DNA of 10,451 bases. It comes from Caulobacteraceae bacterium. Lineage in GTDB: Bacteria > Pseudomonadota > Alphaproteobacteria > Caulobacterales > Caulobacteraceae. A model generated the notes under the pieces. The model searched no databases. It had not been told where the DNA came from and saw nothing but the letters and a program-made list of their open reading frames with translations. Below, piece after piece: positions 7,109-10,451 of this stretch. The DNA is taken from positions 1 through 10,451 of the forward strand of contig CANGRP010000068.1 of the NCBI GenBank assembly GCA_947456005.1. The letters run 5' to 3'. Position numbers and translations under genes: made by a program. The number at the start of each line of letters is the position of its first letter. The first letter of the stretch is position 1.

Positions 7109-7621
7109 TCAGCCCAGCTTCTCGGCGATCATCGGGATGGCGCGATCCACAAGCGGGTCGGCCTTTCCGCCCGACAGGCGGCCTGCCAGAACCTGCTCGG
7201 CCATGAGGGTGGCCAGATCCACTGCGGCGGCGCGCACCTCCGCCTCGGCCTGGGCCTCGGCGTTGGCGATCTTCCGCTCCGCCAGTTGCTGGCGGCGGGC
7301 GAGGGATTCGTCCAGGCGGGCCTTCGCTTCGGCCTCATAGGCGCGGGCCTGCTCCTCGGCGGCGGCCAGCATATCGCGGACCTGCCTCTCGGCCTCGACC
7401 CGCTCGGCCTTCAGCTCCGCCAGGAGGCGCTCGGCCTCGGCCCGGATCCGGGCGGCCTCGTCCAGGTCGTTCTGGATGGCGTCCCTTTGGGCGTCGAGCC
7501 GACCGGCGATCATCTGAGGCGCCTTGGCCACGAAGACCACGATGCCCAGGAAGATGACCAGGCCAGCGGCGATCCAGAACTCAGGCTTCGACGGATCGAA
7601 GGAGATGTGGAACGGGTTCAT
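7109..7621 (-). CDS. atpF: F0F1 ATP synthase subunit b
   Basis: Peripheral stalk subunit that, paired with b', holds the F1 head static against the rotating c ring. The 170-residue product has one N-terminal membrane helix (about residues 15-32, FWIAAGLVIFLGIVVFVA). A long charged, alanine/glutamate/arginine-rich coiled coil follows to the C-terminus, exactly the b-subunit layout. It contains the expected R-L-D-A-Q-R-D-A-I segment right after the membrane helix. The start codon overlaps the stop of atpF' by one base (TGATG). Last gene of the F0 operon, followed by the palindromic repeat between it and the converging membrane-protein gene. No F1 gene follows. Confidence 0.93.
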   Translation of the reverse strand: MNPFHISFDPSKPEFWIAAGLVIFLGIVVFVAKAPQMIAGRLDAQRDAIQNDLDEAARIRAEAERLLAELKAERVEAERQVRDMLAAAEEQARAYEAEAKARLDESLARRQQLAERKIANAEAQAEAEVRAAAVDLATLMAEQVLAGRLSGGKADPLVDRAIPMIAEKLG

Positions 7622-8202
7622 CAGGCGGCTCCCTTGGCGGCGGCGCGCAGGTCAGCGGCGGAGGCCGCAGTCCCCGTGAGGCGTTCCACCATGGCTCCCG
7701 CGGTGTCGACGGCGATGTCGCCGACGCTGGCCATGGCCGTATCCCGGAGGCTCCGGATGCGGGTCTCAGCGGCGGCAAGCTCGTCGGCGATCCGCGCGTC
7801 GGCTTCCGCCTGACGGGCGGCGAATTCGGCGTTCGCCCTGGCCTTGGCCTCGGCGGCCACAGTCCGGGCGCGAGTCCGGGCCTGCTCGATCTCGGCCCGT
7901 GCGGAGGTCGCCTGGGCGTCCGCCTCATCCTGGACCCGGCGGGCCTCGGCCACCGCGGAGGCGATGGTCTCCGCCCGGGTGTCCTTCACCCTCCGAAGGC
8001 GTGGGATGAAGACCCTCGACATGAGGGTGTAGAGGACGATGAAGATCAGTAGCAGCCAGACAATCTGGCCGCCCCAGTACTGGAGTTCGAACTGGGGCAG
8101 GCCGCCACCCCCGCCATTATCGGCAGGTGCGGTTCCGGCGTGCGCGCCTTCCAGGGCTGCAGGCGCAGCGCCGGGGGCGGTCAGGGTGTCTTCGGCGGCC
8201 AT
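7621..8202 (-). CDS. atpF': F0F1 ATP synthase subunit b'
   Basis: Second, divergent b-type stalk subunit, found in alphaproteobacteria, cyanobacteria and chloroplasts, forming a b-b' heterodimer. The product is 193 residues. An Ala/Gly-rich N-terminal stretch of about 35 residues, including five consecutive glycines, precedes LPQFELQYWGGQIVWL, the b'-type lead-in to the single membrane helix (about 47-66). A long charged coiled coil rich in Ala, Glu and Arg follows. GAGGA lies about 12 bases upstream of the ATG, rather far, so initiation may be modest. It lies between atpE and atpF, separated from atpE by 78 bases containing a strong hairpin and fused by a 1-base overlap to atpF. The homologue is also named atpG or atpX in other genomes. 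Confidence 0.92.
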   Translation of the reverse strand: MAAEDTLTAPGAAPAALEGAHAGTAPADNGGGGGLPQFELQYWGGQIVWLLLIFIVLYTLMSRVFIPRLRRVKDTRAETIASAVAEARRVQDEADAQATSARAEIEQARTRARTVAAEAKARANAEFAARQAEADARIADELAAAETRIRSLRDTAMASVGDIAVDTAGAMVERLTGTAASAADLRAAAKGAA

Positions 8203-8231
8203 CTGGCTACGACGTCCTCAGGATGCGGTTA

Positions 8232-8259
8232 CGCCGCCCGGCCCGCAGGCCGGCCGGCG
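8232..8259 (-). other. Hairpin between atpE and atpF'
   Basis: CGCCG+CCGGCC (8232-8236, 8238-8243) pairs with GGCCGG+CGGCG (8248-8253, 8255-8259). This gives 11 GC pairs with one C-C mismatch and a 4-base loop. In the transcript it starts 21 bases after the atpE stop and ends 29 bases before the atpF' start. There is no T-run, so it is more likely an mRNA stabiliser or processing/partial termination point that favours atpE over the stalk genes. The pairing is seen directly; the role is inferred. Confidence 0.5.
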
Positions 8260-8280
8260 ACGCCGCAGGATCAGTTGAAG

Positions 8281-8505
8281 TCAGCTGAACAGGATCAGCA
8301 GGCCCAGAACGAAGGCCAGGATGCCCAGCGCTTCGGTCAGGGCGGCGCCGAGGATAAGGTTGGTGAACTGACCACCGGCCGCCGACGGGTTACGGGTCGC
8401 GCCCGCAAGGAAGTGCCCGAAGATGGTGCCGACGCCGATGCCCGCGCCGATCATGCCGAGGGTCGCCAGACCCGCGCCGATGAACTTAGCCGCTTCCGCT
8501 TCCAT
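8281..8505 (-). CDS. atpE: F0F1 ATP synthase subunit c
   Basis: Proteolipid that forms the rotating c ring of the proton channel in the cytoplasmic membrane. It has 74 residues, typical for alphaproteobacteria. Helix one carries the glycine-rich packing motif GAGIGVG (20-26). The polar loop is RNPS (Arg38-Asn39-Pro40). Helix two carries the ion-binding carboxylate Glu58 in ALTEALGIL. The neighbouring residues (Thr57, Ala59) lack the extra polar ligands of Na+-type rings, so proton coupling is expected. AGGA eight bases before the ATG is a good ribosome binding site. It sits between atpB and atpF'. Ring subunits are needed in about tenfold excess over a, so stronger expression is expected. Confidence 0.97.
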   Translation of the reverse strand: MEAEAAKFIGAGLATLGMIGAGIGVGTIFGHFLAGATRNPSAAGGQFTNLILGAALTEALGILAFVLGLLILFS

Positions 8506-8556
8506 GATTTTGGTCCTGCTTGAGTGTTGGAAAGGGGTGAAGGATGGACCCGGTGA

Positions 8557-9324
8557 TCAGTGATGATCGCCGAGGTTGACCACGTCGTTCAGGTAGACGC
8601 AGGTCAGAACCGCAAAGACAAAGGCCTGGAGGAAGGCCACGAGGAATTCGAGGGAGGTCAGGGCGACCACGCCGGCCAGCGGCAGGATCGCGCCGACAAC
8701 CCCTACGGCGCCCAGGGCCGCCAGTGACGGGATAAAGCCTGCAAAGACCTTCAGGGCGACGTGCCCGCCCAGCATGTTTCCGAACAGACGAAGGGCGAGG
8801 GTGACCGGCCGCAGGAAGAACGAGATGATCTCGATCGGGGTCACCAGGAACAGCATGTACCAGGGCACGCCCGACGGGACGAACAGCTTGTACATGTTGA
8901 CGCCGTTCCGGAGAAAACCCACCACCAGGACGATCAGGAAGGTCATCAGGGCGAGGGTGACTGTCACCGCCAGCTGCGACGTCGCGGTGAAGGACAGGAA
9001 CATTCCCAGCATGTTCATCGAAAGGACGAACAGGAAGATCGAGAAGACATAGGGGAAAAACTTGCGGGACTCGTGCCCGATGATCCCGTGCGCCATGTCG
9101 TCGATGTAGCTGAACAGGCCCTCGGCGATCAGCTGCATCCGGCCCGGAACCACCGCCGCACGGCTGGTGGCCACGGCGAAGAAGGCGATGATCAGGCCCG
9201 CTGCGATCAGCATGGCCATGATCGAGTTGTTCAGCGACAGGTCGACGAGAATGCCGCCGGGCAGCTCCACGGTGGGGAGCTGGAGGCCCTTGTGGATCTC
9301 GAACTGTTCCATCGGGCTGGCCAT
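8557..9324 (-). CDS. atpB: F0F1 ATP synthase subunit a
   Basis: Membrane stator subunit that provides the proton half-channels next to the c ring. With the ATG at 9324 it is 255 residues. It has several hydrophobic helices, and the essential arginine is in LALRLFGNMLGGH (Arg179, equivalent to E. coli Arg210), with Asn183 in the FGN motif. The final helix is AFLQAFVFAVLTCVYL, with Gln233 matching E. coli Gln252. His188 and Glu226 occupy the positions of E. coli Glu219 and His245, the swapped pair seen in mitochondria and alphaproteobacteria. AGGAG directly after the atpI stop is 11 bases before this ATG. ATG 9312 (MEQFEIHKGL) is an alternative, and frames extending upstream into atpI are not credible. 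Confidence 0.95.
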   Translation of the reverse strand: MASPMEQFEIHKGLQLPTVELPGGILVDLSLNNSIMAMLIAAGLIIAFFAVATSRAAVVPGRMQLIAEGLFSYIDDMAHGIIGHESRKFFPYVFSIFLFVLSMNMLGMFLSFTATSQLAVTVTLALMTFLIVLVVGFLRNGVNMYKLFVPSGVPWYMLFLVTPIEIISFFLRPVTLALRLFGNMLGGHVALKVFAGFIPSLAALGAVGVVGAILPLAGVVALTSLEFLVAFLQAFVFAVLTCVYLNDVVNLGDHH

Positions 9325-9340
9325 GCCGCCTCGAGCTCCT

Positions 9341-9697
9341 TCAATCGTCGTCGTCCGAGGCGTCGTCGGGCAGGTCCCGGGCGGGGCCCCAATCCCGCGC
9401 CGCCTGGGCGCTGTAAATCCTGGCCGAACGCACGGCCATCCAGATCGAGATGACGAAGCCCCCCAGGACCCCGACAATCATCCCCCAGGGCGCCGAACCG
9501 ACAAGGACGTCGACCGCCGCACCGAGACCCACCCCGACAAAGACCCCGCCAAGAAGCAGGGCCATGATGCGGTATCCGTAGCCCGACGCCTGAGCGCCGT
9601 GATCCGGGATGTCCCGCGTCGTTCGCGCCTCCAGGGCCGCGGCCTGCTCGTCAAGGCGACGAATGGCCTCTTCCCTCGAGAGATCCGATCCTGGCAT
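9341..9697 (-). CDS. atpI: ATP synthase assembly protein AtpI (AtpZ/AtpI family)
   Basis: Small membrane protein at the head of the F0 operon. Family members help assemble the c ring and are often dispensable. The product has 118 residues. A charged N-terminal helix (about 5-28) is followed by two membrane helices (about 44-65 and 70-89) joined by a short GSAPW turn. The second helix is followed by an acidic tail ending in DDASDDDD. The identification rests on size, topology, the G-rich helices with VGLGAAVDVLVG, and the position directly before atpB. ATG 9697 is preceded two codons earlier by an in-frame TGA, so it is the first possible start. No clear Shine-Dalgarno sequence precedes it. 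The stop is 16 bases before atpB. Confidence 0.88.
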   Translation of the reverse strand: MPGSDLSREEAIRRLDEQAAALEARTTRDIPDHGAQASGYGYRIMALLLGGVFVGVGLGAAVDVLVGSAPWGMIVGVLGGFVISIWMAVRSARIYSAQAARDWGPARDLPDDASDDDD

Positions 9698-9759
9698 GGG
9701 TCACACGGTCTGACGGCCCTGGCGGAGGCCAGGACCCCGGGCTGGATTTCGGGCCGGAA

Positions 9760-9786
9760 CCTATAGAAGCGGTTGCAGTGCGTCAA
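9760..9786 (-). promoter_or_regulatory. Likely housekeeping promoter of the atpI-B-E-F'-F operon
   Basis: On the - strand TTGACG (9786-9781) is followed after 15 bases by TATAGG (9765-9760). TTGACG is the preferred -35 box for the main sigma factor in Caulobacter-type bacteria. The -10 match is partial and the spacing short. Transcription would begin near 9753, leaving a leader of about 55 bases before the atpI ATG. An A/T-rich block at 9801-9832 lies just upstream. It is the only plausible promoter in the smc-atpI gap. Confidence 0.55.
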
Positions 9787-9810
9787 GGCTGGGCGGTCGG
9801 CTTTTAAACC

Positions 9811-9853
9811 TTTGATTTCAAAAGAAAAGAATGGCCTCAAATGGCCTGGAGGC
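9811..9853 (-). terminator. Probable terminator of smc
   Basis: Read on the - strand, GCCTC (9853-9849) pairs with GAGGC (9838-9834). The stem is followed directly by a T-rich run, ATTCTTTTCTTTTG, from 9832 down to 9819. This lies about 40 bases after the smc stop codon and before the atpI promoter, as expected for an intrinsic terminator. The stem is short, and a competing GGCC/GGCC pairing is possible. Confidence 0.5.
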
Positions 9854-9892
9854 GACGGTCTGCCCGGCGGTCCGGGGATTCCCGCCCGACGC

Positions 9893-10451
9893 CTACTCCG
9901 CCGCCAGGGCCTCGGCCTGCCGGAGGTCCACGGAAACCAGCTGCGAGACCCCGCGCTCGGCCATGGTCACACCGAACAGCCGGTCCATCCGCGCCATGGT
10001 GACCGGGTTGTGGGTGATGGCGATGAAGCGGGTGCGAGTGCGCCGGCGCATCTCGTCCAGCATGTTGCAGAAGCGGTCGACATTGGCGTCGTCGAGCGGC
10101 GCGTCCACCTCGTCCAGTACGCAGATGGGCGCAGGATTGGCCAGGAAGACGGCGAAGATCAGGGCGCAGGCGGTCAGGGCCTGCTCCCCGCCGCTCATCA
10201 GGCTCATGGCCGCCATGCGCTTTCCGGGAGGGCAGGCGAAGATCTCCAGGCCCGCTTCCAGCGGATCGTCGGACTCCACCAGGCGCAACTCGGCCTGGCC
10301 GCCTTCGAACAGGGCCTGGAAGAGGGCCTGGAAGTGGCCGTTGATCACATCAAAGGCCGCCAGAAGGCGCTCGCGCCCTTCGCCGTTCAGCTCGTCAATC
10401 CCCTGCCTCAGCCGGGCGATGGCGCCCGACAGGTCGGCCTGCTCGGTGCGC
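9893..10451 (-). CDS. smc: Chromosome segregation protein SMC, C-terminal part (5' end outside window)
   Basis: Condensin-type ATPase that compacts and segregates the chromosome. About 185 C-terminal residues are visible, and the frame is open to the window edge, so the gene is only cut by the window. The visible part starts at the end of the coiled coil (LNGEGRERLLAAFDVINGHFQALF). It then shows the ABC signature LMSGGEQALTACA, the Walker B and D-loop block ICVLDEVDAPLDDANVDRF, and the switch histidine in RFIAITHNP. It ends in the typical MDRLFGVTMAERGVSQLVSVDL. A full SMC has about 1,150-1,200 residues. It is followed on the same strand by a probable terminator and the atp operon. Identification is firm. 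Confidence 0.97.
   Translation of the reverse strand, partial: RTEQADLSGAIARLRQGIDELNGEGRERLLAAFDVINGHFQALFQALFEGGQAELRLVESDDPLEAGLEIFACPPGKRMAAMSLMSGGEQALTACALIFAVFLANPAPICVLDEVDAPLDDANVDRFCNMLDEMRRRTRTRFIAITHNPVTMARMDRLFGVTMAERGVSQLVSVDLRQAEALAAE

Noticed and set aside
8761..9453. 230-codon + strand frame opposite atpB
   Set aside because: Antisense to a firmly identified subunit a; the translation is His/Gln/Asp/Arg-rich without domains.
9325..9477. Upstream extension of atpB to 9477 (306 residues)
   Set aside because: The extra 51 residues overlap atpI in another frame and are unlike any subunit a N-terminus; ATG 9324 has AGGAG upstream.

Overview
The window reads as housekeeping chromosome from a high-GC alphaproteobacterium, most likely in the order Caulobacterales (Caulobacter/Phenylobacterium-like). 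The evidence for this is: a separate F0 operon (atpI-atpB-atpE-b'-b) with two different b-type subunits; a short alphaproteobacterial-type c subunit; a split P-protein (gcvPA/gcvPB); a glycine riboswitch; and an intergenic palindrome of a type I recall from Caulobacterales. The taxonomic call is inference from these traits, not a database match.

Left part, + strand. The 3' end of argS (arginyl-tRNA synthetase, 5' end outside the window) is followed by a 341-base gap holding a complete tandem (two-aptamer) glycine riboswitch. The glycine cleavage operon gcvT-gcvH-gcvPA-gcvPB comes next, tightly packed: gaps of 13 and 3 bases, then a 1-base stop/start overlap. An 8-bp perfect hairpin directly follows the gcvPB stop. 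The riboswitch senses the substrate of the enzyme complex encoded downstream. GcvP decarboxylates glycine, GcvH carries the aminomethyl group on its lipoyl lysine, and GcvT passes it to tetrahydrofolate. No gene for the L protein is present here.

Middle. A 290-base gene-free stretch (6238-6527) contains an unusually dense run of potential hairpins. It precedes a small two-helix membrane protein resembling the PGPGW family. That gene converges on the ATP synthase operon, and a large palindromic repeat lies between them that could terminate transcription from both sides.

Right part, - strand. The F0 operon runs right to left as atpI, atpB (a), atpE (c), atpF' (b'), atpF (b). It has a recognisable promoter in front of atpI and a strong hairpin between atpE and atpF'. 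Further right, also on the - strand, is the C-terminal part of smc (chromosome condensation ATPase) with a likely terminator after it. F1 genes (atpHAGDC) are not in the window, in keeping with the alphaproteobacterial habit of separating F0 from F1.

I found no mobile element, CRISPR array, tRNA, rRNA or obvious novel multi-gene system. The least explained items are the hairpin-rich gap at 6238-6527 with the small membrane protein after it, and the hairpin between atpE and atpF'.
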